From the NCBI RefSeq assembly GCF_965137335.1, contig NZ_CBCRZD010000010.1: a stretch of DNA of 64,000 nucleotides; one strand, given 5' to 3'. This DNA comes from Empedobacter stercoris. GTDB lineage: Bacteria; Bacteroidota; Bacteroidia; Flavobacteriales; Weeksellaceae. Both the position numbers and the translations under genes were made by a program. The notes under the pieces were generated by a model, which was not told the DNA's origin, made no database searches, and saw only the letters and a list, made by a program, of their open reading frames with translations. Shown here in pieces: positions 7,403 through 16,402 of the stretch (its first letter is position 1; every line of letters starts with the position of its first letter).

Positions 7403-8917
7403 ATGACAAAATTAACAATTGACACTATAGAAAACATACTTTTTGCAAATAAAAAATTAGTGCTGGATAAATCAACACTTGAGCGAGTGGAGAATAGTTT
7501 TAATTTTCTGAAAGAGTTTTCAACAAATAAAATAATTTATGGAGTAAATACAGGTTTTGGTCCAATGGCTCAATATCGTATTGAGGAAGAAGATACAATT
7601 CAACTTCAATATAATTTAATCAGAAGCCACTGTACAGGAATAGGAGAACCATTGACGTTAGATCAAACAAAAGCAGCAATTATTGCGCGTTTAAATACGT
7701 TGTCTCTTGGTTTTTCAGGAATTCATCCATCGGTCTTGTTGTTGATGCAAGAGTTGGTAAATCGTGATATTTTACCAGTTATTTATCAACATGGTAGCGT
7801 AGGAGCCAGTGGAGATTTAGTTCAGTTAGCACATTTAGCATTAGCTTTAATCGGTGAAGGGGAAGTGTTTTATAAAGGAGAAATCAAATCAACGAAAGAA
7901 GTTTTTGAGATTGAAAATCTTCAGCCAATAGAAGTTCATATTCGCGAAGGTTTGTCTATTATGAATGGGACTTCGGTTATGACAGGTATCGGAATGGTAA
8001 ATTTGATTAAAGTAGATCAATTGATTAATCTATCGATTACGTTGAGTTCGATGATGAATGAGATTGTTCAATCTTTTGATGACCATTATTCAAAACCATT
8101 AAATGAAGCTAAACAACATATAGGACAGCGAGTTGTTGCAGATAAAATGACCGACTTTTTATATGATAGTCAATTGGTGAAAAAACGAGAAAATGAATTG
8201 TACCAAGAACGTAAAGAGAAAATTTTCCAAGAAAAAGTACAAGAATATTATTCGTTACGTTGTGTTCCGCAAATTTTAGGTCCAATTTACGATACATGGA
8301 ATGCTGCAAAAGAAGTAATAGAAAACGAGATTAATTCGGCAAGTGACAATCCAATTATTGATGTAGAAAATCAAACGGTTCATCACGGAGGTAATTTTCA
8401 TGGCGATTATGTTTCGTTAGAGTTAGATAAATTGAAATTAGCAGTCACGCGTTTATCGATGCTTAGTGAGCGTCAATTAAATTATTTAGTGAATCCAAAA
8501 ATTAATGATATTCTACCACCTTTTGTGAATTTAGGAACACTTGGTTTTAACTTTGGTTTACAAGCAGCGCAGTTTACAGCTACGTCTACAACGGCAGAAA
8601 ATCAAACACTTTCTACGTCGATGTATGTGCATAGTATTCCAAATAATAACGATAATCAAGATATTGTGAGCATGGGAACGAATGCCGCTACAATTTGTGC
8701 AAAAGTGATTGATAATACGTTTGAGGTATTGACAGTTCAAAGTTTAGCTGTAACACAAGCGATAGAATATCTACAAATACAAGATAAATTGTCATCAAAA
8801 GGGAAAGCATTTTATGATTCAATTCGTAAAATTGTTCCTGCATTTAAGGAAGATGAGGTGATTTATCCTTATCTTAAGGAAGTTAAAAATTATTTACTAA
8901 ATAATAAAGTAAAATAA
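7403..8917 (+). CDS. Tyrosine (aromatic amino acid) ammonia-lyase of the pigment pathway
   Basis: 504 residues. It deaminates tyrosine to 4-coumarate, the aryl starter of flexirubin. The MIO-forming Ala-Ser-Gly triad is at 135-137 (GSVGASGDLVQ), the catalytic loop tyrosine at 46 (IIYGVNTGFG), and the block SIPNNNDNQDIVSMG is intact. Long segments, such as VNTGFGPMAQYRI, EKVQEYYSLRCVPQILGP and PPFVNLGTLGFNFG, match what I recall of the well-studied F. johnsoniae tyrosine ammonia-lyase. That, more than the selectivity residues (RSHCTG near 75), supports tyrosine over histidine. It is the first gene of the run, four bases before the ketoreductase. Confidence 0.92.
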   Translation: MTKLTIDTIENILFANKKLVLDKSTLERVENSFNFLKEFSTNKIIYGVNTGFGPMAQYRIEEEDTIQLQYNLIRSHCTGIGEPLTLDQTKAAIIARLNTLSLGFSGIHPSVLLLMQELVNRDILPVIYQHGSVGASGDLVQLAHLALALIGEGEVFYKGEIKSTKEVFEIENLQPIEVHIREGLSIMNGTSVMTGIGMVNLIKVDQLINLSITLSSMMNEIVQSFDDHYSKPLNEAKQHIGQRVVADKMTDFLYDSQLVKKRENELYQERKEKIFQEKVQEYYSLRCVPQILGPIYDTWNAAKEVIENEINSASDNPIIDVENQTVHHGGNFHGDYVSLELDKLKLAVTRLSMLSERQLNYLVNPKINDILPPFVNLGTLGFNFGLQAAQFTATSTTAENQTLSTSMYVHSIPNNNDNQDIVSMGTNAATICAKVIDNTFEVLTVQSLAVTQAIEYLQIQDKLSSKGKAFYDSIRKIVPAFKEDEVIYPYLKEVKNYLLNNKVK

Positions 8918-8920
8918 AGC

Positions 8921-9652
8921 ATGAAATGTGCAATAGTAACAGGTGGTTCGCGTGGAATAGGAAAAGCAATTTGTTTAAAAATTGCTGAAGACCATGAGTA
9001 TCATCTTTTAATCAATTATAATTCGAATGAAGCTGCTGCGTTAGAGACTTTAAGAGAAGTGGAAAGGTTAGGAGGTTCAGGTGAAATTTTGAAATTTGAT
9101 GTAGCTGATACTAATCAAACCCAACAAGTTTTGACAGATTGGTCAGAAAAAAATTCAGATGCAATTGTAGAAGTAATTGTTAACAATGCTGGAATAACAA
9201 AAGACAATTTGTTTATGTGGATTTCGCAAGATGATTGGTCGAATGTGATTAATACAAGTTTAAATGGTTTTTACAACGTGACGCATTTCTTTATCAATCC
9301 ATTATTAAGAAATAGATTTGGTCGAATTGTGAATATTGTTTCTGTTTCTGGATTGAAAGGAACGCCAGGACAAACGAATTATTCAGCAGCGAAAGCAGCA
9401 GTTATTGGTGCTACAAAAGCCTTAGCACAGGAAATTGCCAAACGCAATGTGACAGTAAATGCTGTTGCGCCAGGTTTTATCGAAACCGATATGACAGATG
9501 AATTGGATCAAAAGGAATTAAAAAAAATAATTCCAGCCAATCGTTTTGGAAAAGCCGAAGAAGTAGCTGATTTGGTAAGTTTCTTGGTTTCTAAAAAATC
9601 GAGTTATATTACAGGTGAAGTAATCAATATAAATGGAGGAATTTATTCTTAG
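8921..9652 (+). CDS. 3-oxoacyl-ACP reductase (FabG-like ketoreductase)
   Basis: A 243-residue short-chain dehydrogenase with TGGSRGIG (7-14) for NADPH, VNNAG at 87-91, and the catalytic serine, tyrosine and lysine near 141, 154 and 158 (NIVSVSG ... YSAAK). It reduces the beta-keto group after each elongation of the aryl polyene chain, the role of ApeQ in aryl polyene systems. It ends five bases before the next ketosynthase. Because it sits inside the pigment run, it is probably not the housekeeping FabG. Confidence 0.92.
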   Translation: MKCAIVTGGSRGIGKAICLKIAEDHEYHLLINYNSNEAAALETLREVERLGGSGEILKFDVADTNQTQQVLTDWSEKNSDAIVEVIVNNAGITKDNLFMWISQDDWSNVINTSLNGFYNVTHFFINPLLRNRFGRIVNIVSVSGLKGTPGQTNYSAAKAAVIGATKALAQEIAKRNVTVNAVAPGFIETDMTDELDQKELKKIIPANRFGKAEEVADLVSFLVSKKSSYITGEVININGGIYS

Positions 9653-9657
9653 CTAAA

Positions 9658-10884
9658 ATGAGTCAAAGAGTCGTAATAACAGGAATGGGAATTTATTCTT
9701 GTTTAGGAACATCATTAGAAGAAGTAACCGAATCTTTGCGTCAAGGAAAATCAGGGATTATTTTTGATGAAGAACGTAAAGAATTTGGATTCAAATCCGC
9801 ATTAACAGGAATGGTTCCTCATGCTGATTTGAAACCTTTTTTAAATCGTCGTCAACGAATTACAGTTGGCCAAGAAACAGAGTTTGCGTATATGGCAACT
9901 TTAGAAGCCTTGAAGAATGCTGGTTTGACGGAAGAATATGTGAAATCAAACGAAGTTGGCATTATTTACGGAAACGATAGCGTTTCGAAAGCAATTATTG
10001 ATGCTATTGATATTGTTCGGGAGAAAAAAGACACAGAATTAATAGGTTCTGGAGCTATTTTTAAATCAATGAATTCTACTGTGACCATGAATCTTGCTAC
10101 AATTTTCGAATTGACAGGAATTAACATGACCATTAGTGCTGCTTGTGCAAGTGGTTCTCATTCTGTTGGTTTGGGTTTTATGATGATCAAAGATGGTTTG
10201 CAAGACATGATTATATGCGGTGGAGCGCAAGAAATAAATAAATATGCTATGGCAAGCTTTGATGGGTTAGGTGTTTTTTCAGCCAATGAAAAGCATCCAG
10301 AAAAAGCATGCCGTCCTTTTGATAAAAATCGTGATGGATTAGTACCAAGTGGAGGAGGGGCAACGTTGATTTTAGAGAGTTATGAATCGGCTATAAAACG
10401 TGGTGCTCCAATTATAGCTGAGGTTTTGGGTTATGGTTTTTCATCAAATGGGGGGCATATTTCTACACCTAATGTAGATGGGCCTGCGATAGCAATGAAT
10501 AGAGCGTTAAAACAAGCAAATCTATCGGCTGATGAAATTCAATATATCAATGCTCATGCGACTTCTACACCAGTTGGTGATGCGAATGAAGCAAAAGCAA
10601 TCGATCAAGTTTTTGGGAAAACGAGACCTTATGTTAGTTCGACAAAATCGATGACAGGACATGAATGTTGGATGGCGGGTGCAAGTGAAATTATATATTC
10701 TAACTTAATGATGATGAATAATTTTATTGCGCCTAATATTAATTTCGAAGATGCAGATGAAGATTCAGCAAAATTAAACATTGTTAAAGAAACCTTAAAT
10801 AAAGAATTTGATGTATATTTGTCAAATTCTTTTGGATTCGGTGGAACGAATTCTGCCCTTGTAATTAAAAAAATTAATTCCTAA
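9658..10884 (+). CDS. Beta-ketoacyl-ACP synthase II-like, pigment pathway
   Basis: A 408-residue FabF-type ketosynthase with an intact triad: Cys163 (SAACASGSH), a histidine in INAHATSTPVGD and a histidine in KSMTGHECWMAG. It catalyses decarboxylative condensation of malonyl-ACP with the growing chain. GFGGTNSALV near the C-terminus is also typical. It lies between ketoreductase and carrier protein, an arrangement like the ApeR-type second synthase of aryl polyene loci. Which step it serves (first or last condensation, or the resorcinol precursor) is not visible from sequence. Confidence 0.9.
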   Translation: MSQRVVITGMGIYSCLGTSLEEVTESLRQGKSGIIFDEERKEFGFKSALTGMVPHADLKPFLNRRQRITVGQETEFAYMATLEALKNAGLTEEYVKSNEVGIIYGNDSVSKAIIDAIDIVREKKDTELIGSGAIFKSMNSTVTMNLATIFELTGINMTISAACASGSHSVGLGFMMIKDGLQDMIICGGAQEINKYAMASFDGLGVFSANEKHPEKACRPFDKNRDGLVPSGGGATLILESYESAIKRGAPIIAEVLGYGFSSNGGHISTPNVDGPAIAMNRALKQANLSADEIQYINAHATSTPVGDANEAKAIDQVFGKTRPYVSSTKSMTGHECWMAGASEIIYSNLMMMNNFIAPNINFEDADEDSAKLNIVKETLNKEFDVYLSNSFGFGGTNSALVIKKINS

Positions 10885-10887
10885 AAA

Positions 10888-11136
10888 ATGGTGAAAAGTC
10901 AAATCGCTGAAAAATTAAACGCTATCTTAATTGATGAATTTGAAGTTGATACTTCTGTGATTTCAGAAGAAAAAAATATCAAAGAATCATTAGATTTAGA
11001 TAGTTTAGACTATGTCGATTTAGTGGTAATCATTGAATCTAATTTTGGTGTTAAATTAGTAAAAGAAGATTTTCAAAGTATGATTACTTTTGAAGACTTT
11101 TATACAATTGTAGAACAAAAGTTAGAGAACAAATAA
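10888..11136 (+). CDS. Acyl carrier protein 1 of the pigment locus
   Basis: 82 residues with the phosphopantetheine site Ser39 in LDLDSLDYVDLV. It is acidic and helical like other carrier proteins. It is three bases downstream of the FabF-like synthase and five upstream of the acyltransferase. One of two carrier proteins in the locus; the other is at 20500. Having two may separate the aryl polyene chain from the alkylresorcinol precursor chain, as the separate gene neighbourhoods suggest. Confidence 0.92.
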   Translation: MVKSQIAEKLNAILIDEFEVDTSVISEEKNIKESLDLDSLDYVDLVVIIESNFGVKLVKEDFQSMITFEDFYTIVEQKLENK

Positions 11137-11141
11137 CAAAT

Positions 11142-12011
11142 ATGAAACAATGGGATGGTCGTTCTAAAGGAACGGTCCTTGGTTACAAAATATTTGTCAA
11201 CGTGATGAAAAAGCTCGGAATTAAGGCTGCATATTCAGTCTTAATTTTTGTAGCTTTTTATTACTTTATAACAGCTGTCGATAGCAATAAATCAATCTAC
11301 AATTACTTTCGTCATCGTCTAAATTTTTCCATTTTCAAATCAATTTTAAGCGTTTACAAAAGTTATTATACGTTTGGTCAAACTTTAATTGATAAAACAG
11401 CGATTAATGCAGGTTTACGTAATAAATTTACATATGAATTTGATGGGATTGAATTGTTGAAAAATTTGTTAGATCAAAAACAAGGAGGAATTTTAATCAG
11501 CGCACATGTTGGAAATTTCGAAGTTGCAGAACATTTTTTTGCTGACATCGATTTAGATTGTCAAATAAATTTGGTAACAACAGATTTAGAACGAAATGTT
11601 ATCAAAGAATATTTGGAAAGTATTTCCATGAAACCTTCGGTGAAATTTATCTTAATTCAAGAGGATTTATCACATATTTTCGAAATTAACAATGCGCTTA
11701 GCCGAAATGAATTGATTTGTTTTACAGGTGATCGTTATTTCGAAGGAAATAAGACCATGTCAGAAGTTCTTCTTGGCAAAGAAGCTAATTTCCCTGCAGG
11801 ACCATTTTCTATTGCTTCTCGATTGAAAGTGCCCGTTGCTTTCGTGTATGTCATGAAAGAAAAAAATCTACATTATCATCTATATGCTCGTCAAGCGAAT
11901 TTCAAACATCGTGATGCAAATGCACTTTTGAAAGAGTTTTGCGTCAATCTAGAAACCATTGTAAAAAAATATCCTTATCAATGGTTTAATTATTTCGATT
12001 TTTGGATGTAA
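11142..12011 (+). CDS. LpxL/HtrB-like acyltransferase
   Basis: A 289-residue membrane-associated acyltransferase of the lysophospholipid/lipid A acyltransferase group. The HxxxxE catalytic motif (HVGNFE) is at 122-127 and FTGDRYFEGNK near 205 fits the second block. Residues 29-46 form a hydrophobic anchor. Lipid A type enzymes move acyl chains from carrier protein to a glycolipid. Here, directly after a carrier protein, it may transfer the polyene or an alkyl chain to a hydroxyl acceptor. It is one of several candidates for building the flexirubin ester. Confidence 0.82.
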   Translation: MKQWDGRSKGTVLGYKIFVNVMKKLGIKAAYSVLIFVAFYYFITAVDSNKSIYNYFRHRLNFSIFKSILSVYKSYYTFGQTLIDKTAINAGLRNKFTYEFDGIELLKNLLDQKQGGILISAHVGNFEVAEHFFADIDLDCQINLVTTDLERNVIKEYLESISMKPSVKFILIQEDLSHIFEINNALSRNELICFTGDRYFEGNKTMSEVLLGKEANFPAGPFSIASRLKVPVAFVYVMKEKNLHYHLYARQANFKHRDANALLKEFCVNLETIVKKYPYQWFNYFDFWM

Positions 12012-12061
12012 ATTACACAACATTATGAATTTTCAAACCACTATAAAACATTTTCTATTCC

Positions 12062-12973
12062 ATGAAACCGAACATATTAGTTGTCTATTATTCGCAGTCA
12101 GGACAGTTAAGTGAGATTGTCGATCAAACAACATATGATTTAGTTCAAAATCAAGATATTAATTTAACGAAATACAAGATAGAAATGGAAGAGGAATTTC
12201 CTTTTCCGTGGGATTTTTATTCTTTTTTCAATGCTTTTCCAGATAGTTTTCTTCAGAAAAAGAAGAAAATTAAACCAATCCCTTCTGAAATTTTAAATCA
12301 AAAATATGATTTGATTTTATTGTATTATCAGGTTTGGTTTTTATCACCTTCCATTCCAATTAACTCTTTTTTAAGAGATTCGCAAACGCAAAAACTTTTA
12401 GAACATACTAAAATTATTACGATTAGTGGCTCGCGAAATATGTGGTTTTTAGCACAGGAAAAAATCAAGGTAATTTTGAAAGAACAAAAAGCGAAATTGG
12501 TTGGAAATATTGCGTTAGTAGATCATACACCAAATTTAATAAGCGCAATGACGATTGTAAATTGGATGTTTTCAGGAGTTAAAAAACGAATGTTTAATTT
12601 GTTGCCTTTGCCAGGAATTAATGAAAAAACAATACAAGAAAGTAGAAGATTTGGTAAAATTATTCTAAATTCAATCCAAAATAATAATTATTCAGATTTA
12701 CAAGAAAAATTAGTATTAGCTGGTGCTGTTGAGGTAAAACCTTTTTTGGTTTCTGTAGATAAAAAGGGAAATCGAATGTTTAAAGTTTGGTCAAAAATAA
12801 TTGATTCTAAGCAAGGTAAACAGCGAGAAAAGTTCTTAAAACTCTTTTATTATTATTTAATTGTGGCTATTTGGATACTATCTCCGATAGTAAATTTGTT
12901 ATATATTATATTTTATCCGTTTAATTATTTTAAATACAAAAAACAGGTAAAATATTATCAAGGAATAAAATAA
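12062..12973 (+). CDS. darA: Dialkylresorcinol-forming enzyme DarA
   Basis: 303 residues starting with a flavodoxin-like strand and loop (NILVVYYSQSGQLSE, 4-18), as in DarA proteins of dialkylresorcinol loci. The C-terminal half ends in a hydrophobic segment (about 266-292), suggesting membrane association. DarA works with the ketosynthase DarB to join two beta-keto intermediates and aromatise them to the 2,5-dialkylresorcinol head of flexirubin. The darB-like gene follows after one base, the usual darAB order. The exact chemistry of DarA is less certain than its pairing with DarB. Confidence 0.85.
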   Translation: MKPNILVVYYSQSGQLSEIVDQTTYDLVQNQDINLTKYKIEMEEEFPFPWDFYSFFNAFPDSFLQKKKKIKPIPSEILNQKYDLILLYYQVWFLSPSIPINSFLRDSQTQKLLEHTKIITISGSRNMWFLAQEKIKVILKEQKAKLVGNIALVDHTPNLISAMTIVNWMFSGVKKRMFNLLPLPGINEKTIQESRRFGKIILNSIQNNNYSDLQEKLVLAGAVEVKPFLVSVDKKGNRMFKVWSKIIDSKQGKQREKFLKLFYYYLIVAIWILSPIVNLLYIIFYPFNYFKYKKQVKYYQGIK

Positions 12974-12974
12974 T

Positions 12975-14114
12975 ATGCAACACGTATATATCACCAAAAC
13001 TTCTAAGTTTTTGCCAAATCAACCAGTTTCAAACGAAGAAATGGAAGATTTTTTAGGAAAGATTAATCAAATTCCGTCAAAAGCAAGAAGAATTGTTTTA
13101 AGAAATAATGGAATCAAAACACGTTATTATGCACTTGATAAATCAGGGAAAATAACGCATTCTAATGCTGAATTGACAATGAAAGCAATCGTCAATTTGT
13201 TGGATGATCGATTTACACAAAACGATATTGAGGTATTGTCTTGTGGGACTTCTACACCCGATTTGCTATTACCTTCACATGCAGCGATGGTACATGGTCT
13301 ATTGCAAAACAATGTTTCAGTCGAATTAAATTCTTCTTCTGGTGTTTGTAATTCGGGAATGAATGCACTGAAATTTGGATATCTTTCAGTAAAATCAGGT
13401 AATTCTAAAAATGCAATTTGTTCTGGATCGGAACGAGTTTCGACATGGATGAAAGCAGAAAAATTTGAACATGAAGTTGAAAATTTGAAAGAATTAGAAG
13501 AACAACCGATTATCGCGTTCAAAAAAGATTTTTTACGCTGGATGTTGTCTGATGGTGCAGGTGCTTTTTTATTAGAAAATACACCAAACGAAGATACTAT
13601 ATCGCTAAAAATAGAGTGGATGGAATCTTATTCTTACGCACACGAATTAGAAACCTGTATGTATGCAGGTGGTGATAAATTACCAAGTGGAGAAATGAAA
13701 CCTTGGAGCGATTATTCTTCGGAAGAGTGGTTGAAAGAATCGGTTTTTTCATTGAAACAAGATGTCAAAGTTTTAAACGATAATATTTTAATCAAAGGTG
13801 TGGAAAGCATGAAAGCTGCAATGGATAAACATCAATTATCATCAGATCAGATCGATTATTTATTGCCACATGTCTCATCAAATTATTTTGTTCAAGGATT
13901 ATATGATGAATTTTGTAAGAAAGGTATCACAATTCCGCTTGAAAAATGGTTTATGAATTTGAGTAAAGTTGGAAATGTTGGCTCGGCTTCTATTTTTTTA
14001 ATGCTTGATGAACTTTTTCAGAAAGGAAATCTTATAAAAGGAAATCGTATCATGCTTTGTGTACCAGAAAGTGGACGTTTTTCTTATTCGTATGCCTATT
14101 TAACTGTCGTGTAA
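12975..14114 (+). CDS. darB: Ketosynthase III-like DarB
   Basis: A 379-residue thiolase-fold enzyme of the FabH group with Cys125 in SSGVCNSGMNAL, a histidine in LLPHVSSNYF and an asparagine in SKVGNVGSAS. DarB condenses two acyl-derived beta-keto units for the dialkylresorcinol. It begins one base after darA and ends immediately before the first hot-dog gene, so translation is probably coupled. It is longer than housekeeping FabH (about 330), as usual for DarB-type proteins. Confidence 0.88.
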   Translation: MQHVYITKTSKFLPNQPVSNEEMEDFLGKINQIPSKARRIVLRNNGIKTRYYALDKSGKITHSNAELTMKAIVNLLDDRFTQNDIEVLSCGTSTPDLLLPSHAAMVHGLLQNNVSVELNSSSGVCNSGMNALKFGYLSVKSGNSKNAICSGSERVSTWMKAEKFEHEVENLKELEEQPIIAFKKDFLRWMLSDGAGAFLLENTPNEDTISLKIEWMESYSYAHELETCMYAGGDKLPSGEMKPWSDYSSEEWLKESVFSLKQDVKVLNDNILIKGVESMKAAMDKHQLSSDQIDYLLPHVSSNYFVQGLYDEFCKKGITIPLEKWFMNLSKVGNVGSASIFLMLDELFQKGNLIKGNRIMLCVPESGRFSYSYAYLTVV

Positions 14115-14555
14115 ATGAGTGCAATACAATTACCTAATCACTCGATAGAGTTTATCAAATTATTGATTCCACAACGCGAACCAATGATAATGGTTGATGC
14201 TATTTTTGATTTTGAAGAAGGAAAAGTAGTTGGTGGTTTATCGGTACAAAATGATTCAATTTTTGTGAGTAATAATGAATTAAAAGAACCAGGAGTGTTA
14301 GAACATATGGCGCAAACAATAGCGTTGTATACAGGTTATCAATTTTATATTCGAAATGAATCAGCACCAACAGGATATATCGGGTCGATGAAGTTAATAC
14401 AGATTAATCGTTTGCCTAAAGTTAATGAAAATTTAGTAACAACAGCCGTTATTTTACACGAAGTGATGGGGGTGACTTTGGTATCAATCGAAACAAAGAT
14501 TGAAGAAGAGGTAATTGCAAAAGGAGAGATGAAAACAGTGATTGCAGAAACATAA
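14115..14555 (+). CDS. Hot-dog dehydratase-like protein, first of an adjacent pair
   Basis: 146 residues with the block PQREPMIMVD near the N-terminus and EPGVLEHMAQTIALYTGYQ in the middle, as in ApeP/FabZ-like 3-hydroxyacyl-ACP dehydratases. In the following paralogue the first block reads PHREPMLFVD; here a glutamine replaces that histidine. Aryl polyene systems are reported to use paired dehydratase subunits, so this may be the partner or the catalytic half of a heterodimer with the next gene. Which half is catalytic cannot be settled from sequence. It starts directly after the darB stop. Confidence 0.82.
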   Translation: MSAIQLPNHSIEFIKLLIPQREPMIMVDAIFDFEEGKVVGGLSVQNDSIFVSNNELKEPGVLEHMAQTIALYTGYQFYIRNESAPTGYIGSMKLIQINRLPKVNENLVTTAVILHEVMGVTLVSIETKIEEEVIAKGEMKTVIAET

Positions 14556-14558
14556 TTT

Positions 14559-15014
14559 ATGAAAGTAAATCAACAAATTGATATTCAACAATACCTTCCA
14601 CATCGTGAGCCAATGCTTTTTGTGGATACGATTTCTTGGTTAGAAAAAACGTATGTTGAAGCATTATTTACGATAAAACCAACTCAACTATTTATTCAGA
14701 ACGAATATTTTACTGAAGTCGGTTTACTCGAAAATATGGCGCAAGTTTGCTCAACGATTATAGGTCAAAATTATTTTGTCAATTTTGCTGATCTTCATAA
14801 AGGAGATGTGATAGGTTTTATTAGTACGATAAAACAGGCTGAAATCTTGAAATTACCAAAAATTAATCAAACAATAACAACAAAATCAACATTGTTAGAA
14901 GTTTATGATTATGATGAATTTACAATTAGTTTAATGCAGGCAATAGTTGTACTTGACGAAGAGATTATTGCAACAGCTACGATGAATTTGATGCTTCAAA
15001 ACCATAAAAAATGA
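14559..15014 (+). CDS. Hot-dog dehydratase-like protein, second of the pair
   Basis: 151 residues, a paralogue of the preceding gene with LPHREPMLFVD (about 15-25) and EVGLLENMAQVCSTIIGQ. It likely dehydrates 3-hydroxyacyl-ACP so that the conjugated polyene can form. It is separated from its partner by three bases and overlaps the next gene by four. It keeps the histidine that the first paralogue lacks. Single-domain size and tandem arrangement suggest a heterodimer, by analogy with ApeI/ApeP. Confidence 0.82.
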   Translation: MKVNQQIDIQQYLPHREPMLFVDTISWLEKTYVEALFTIKPTQLFIQNEYFTEVGLLENMAQVCSTIIGQNYFVNFADLHKGDVIGFISTIKQAEILKLPKINQTITTKSTLLEVYDYDEFTISLMQAIVVLDEEIIATATMNLMLQNHKK

Positions 15015-15415
15015 AACAATCAGAAGTACCACAAGATAAAGGACATTTAAAAGATTTTAATGAAGTATATTACGCGATTGATGATCAAGGCGAGTTTTCT
15101 CAAACGTTGAGTACGGGTTGGGAAGCGAAGAATCTTGTTCAGTCCGAAACATTAAAAATATTAGATGAGCGTACAGAGCAAGCAAGACAACAAGTGATTG
15201 AAGGAAAAGCAAGTCCAATATTATATTTCATGGAATTGAAACGTATGGATTGGGATATCCTTTCTAATTATGTTGGAATTTGGAAATTTTTTGTCAAACG
15301 ACATTCAAAGCCAACTGTTTTCGCAAAACTAAAAGAATCAACACTAAAAAAATATGCCGAAGCTTTTGAAATTTCGGTTGATGAATTAAAAAACTTTAAT
15401 GGAAACCCTAACTGA
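15011..15415 (+). CDS. Conserved small protein of the pigment locus, unknown function
   Basis: 134 residues, soluble and charged, without signal peptide or membrane segment. It begins MKQSEVPQDKGHLKDFNEVYYAID and has a tryptophan-rich middle with RMDWDILSNYVGIWKFFVKRH and a C-terminal helix ending DELKNFNGNPN. I do not recognise a domain. It overlaps the dehydratase before it by 4 bases and the BtrH-like gene after it by 17, so it is made together with them. A role as adaptor or partner of the BtrH-like enzyme would fit the coupling, but nothing in the sequence proves it. Confidence 0.7.
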   Translation: MKQSEVPQDKGHLKDFNEVYYAIDDQGEFSQTLSTGWEAKNLVQSETLKILDERTEQARQQVIEGKASPILYFMELKRMDWDILSNYVGIWKFFVKRHSKPTVFAKLKESTLKKYAEAFEISVDELKNFNGNPN

Positions 15416-16400
15416 TTTTAAACATTTTCAATCTGCACATTGCGAGAACGGTGTTGCTTCTAATTTGTTAAAAAATAAAGGAATTGATATTTCAGAACCA
15501 ATGATTTTTGGAATTGGTTCGGGACTATTCTTTGTCTTCTTGCCATTTCTTAAAGTGAATCATGCGCCTGCTATTAGTTATCGTCCAATGCCTGGAATGA
15601 TCTTTAATCGTGCAGCAAAAAATCTTGGAATAAAGGTTAAACGTCATAAATTTCGTTCTACAAAGTCTGCTCAAACCTTTTTAGATCAACAACTATTAGC
15701 TAATCGTCCATGTGGTTTGCAGGTTGGTGTATACAATTTAACTTATTTTCCCGAAGAATATAAATTCCATTTCAATGGACATAATTTGGTTGTTTTTGGT
15801 AAACAAGATCAAACTTATTTAATTAGTGATCCCGTGATGCAAGAAACAACAAAATTGACAGAAAATGAATTAGAAAAAGTTCGTTTTTCGAAAGGAGTTT
15901 TAGCACCAAAAGGTCATTTGTATTATCCTGAATATATTCCAGAACATATAGATTATCAGAAAGCGATTACAAAAGGAATAAAAAAAACGTGTCGAGAAAT
16001 GTTAGCACCAGTACCAATTGTTGGTGTTAAAGGTATACGAATGGTTGCAAAAAGAATTAAAAAAATGCCAAAGAAAATTGGAAATGCAAAAACCAATTAT
16101 TTCTTGGCTCAAATGATTCGTATGCAAGAAGAAATCGGAACTGGTGGTGGAGGTTTTCGTTATATTTATGCTGCTTTTTTACAAGAGGCTGCACAAAAAA
16201 TAAACCAACCACATCTGAATGATTTTGCCTTAGAAATTTCTGAAATAGGCGATAAATGGCGCGATTTTGCTTTAAATGCTTCAAGAGTATATAAAAAAAG
16301 AAACAATGCCCAAGATATTTATGATGTAATTTCTGATCAATTGTTGGAATTAGCAGATTTAGAAGAGTCGTTTTTTAAGCGTTTAAGAAAAGCAATTTAG
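15399..16400 (+). CDS. BtrH-like acyltransferase (papain-like fold), candidate ester former
   Basis: 333 residues. The N-terminal half resembles the BtrH_N domain, with Cys15 in SAHCENGVASN, His128 in NGHNLVVFG and Asp144 in LISDPV, a plausible cysteine-protease-like triad. BtrH itself moves an aminoacyl group from a carrier protein to butirosin. By analogy this protein could move the finished aryl polyene from its carrier protein to the dialkylresorcinol hydroxyl; that is inference. The C-terminal half (about 190-333) is basic then helical. Two bases separate it from the ABC transporter genes, which could link acyl transfer to export. Confidence 0.75.
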   Translation: METLTDFKHFQSAHCENGVASNLLKNKGIDISEPMIFGIGSGLFFVFLPFLKVNHAPAISYRPMPGMIFNRAAKNLGIKVKRHKFRSTKSAQTFLDQQLLANRPCGLQVGVYNLTYFPEEYKFHFNGHNLVVFGKQDQTYLISDPVMQETTKLTENELEKVRFSKGVLAPKGHLYYPEYIPEHIDYQKAITKGIKKTCREMLAPVPIVGVKGIRMVAKRIKKMPKKIGNAKTNYFLAQMIRMQEEIGTGGGGFRYIYAAFLQEAAQKINQPHLNDFALEISEIGDKWRDFALNASRVYKKRNNAQDIYDVISDQLLELADLEESFFKRLRKAI

Positions 16401-16402
16401 AG

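Noticed and set aside
13127..13522. 131-residue minus-strand frame inside darB
   Set aside because: It lies antisense to a well-supported ketosynthase, with composition as expected for a shadow frame.
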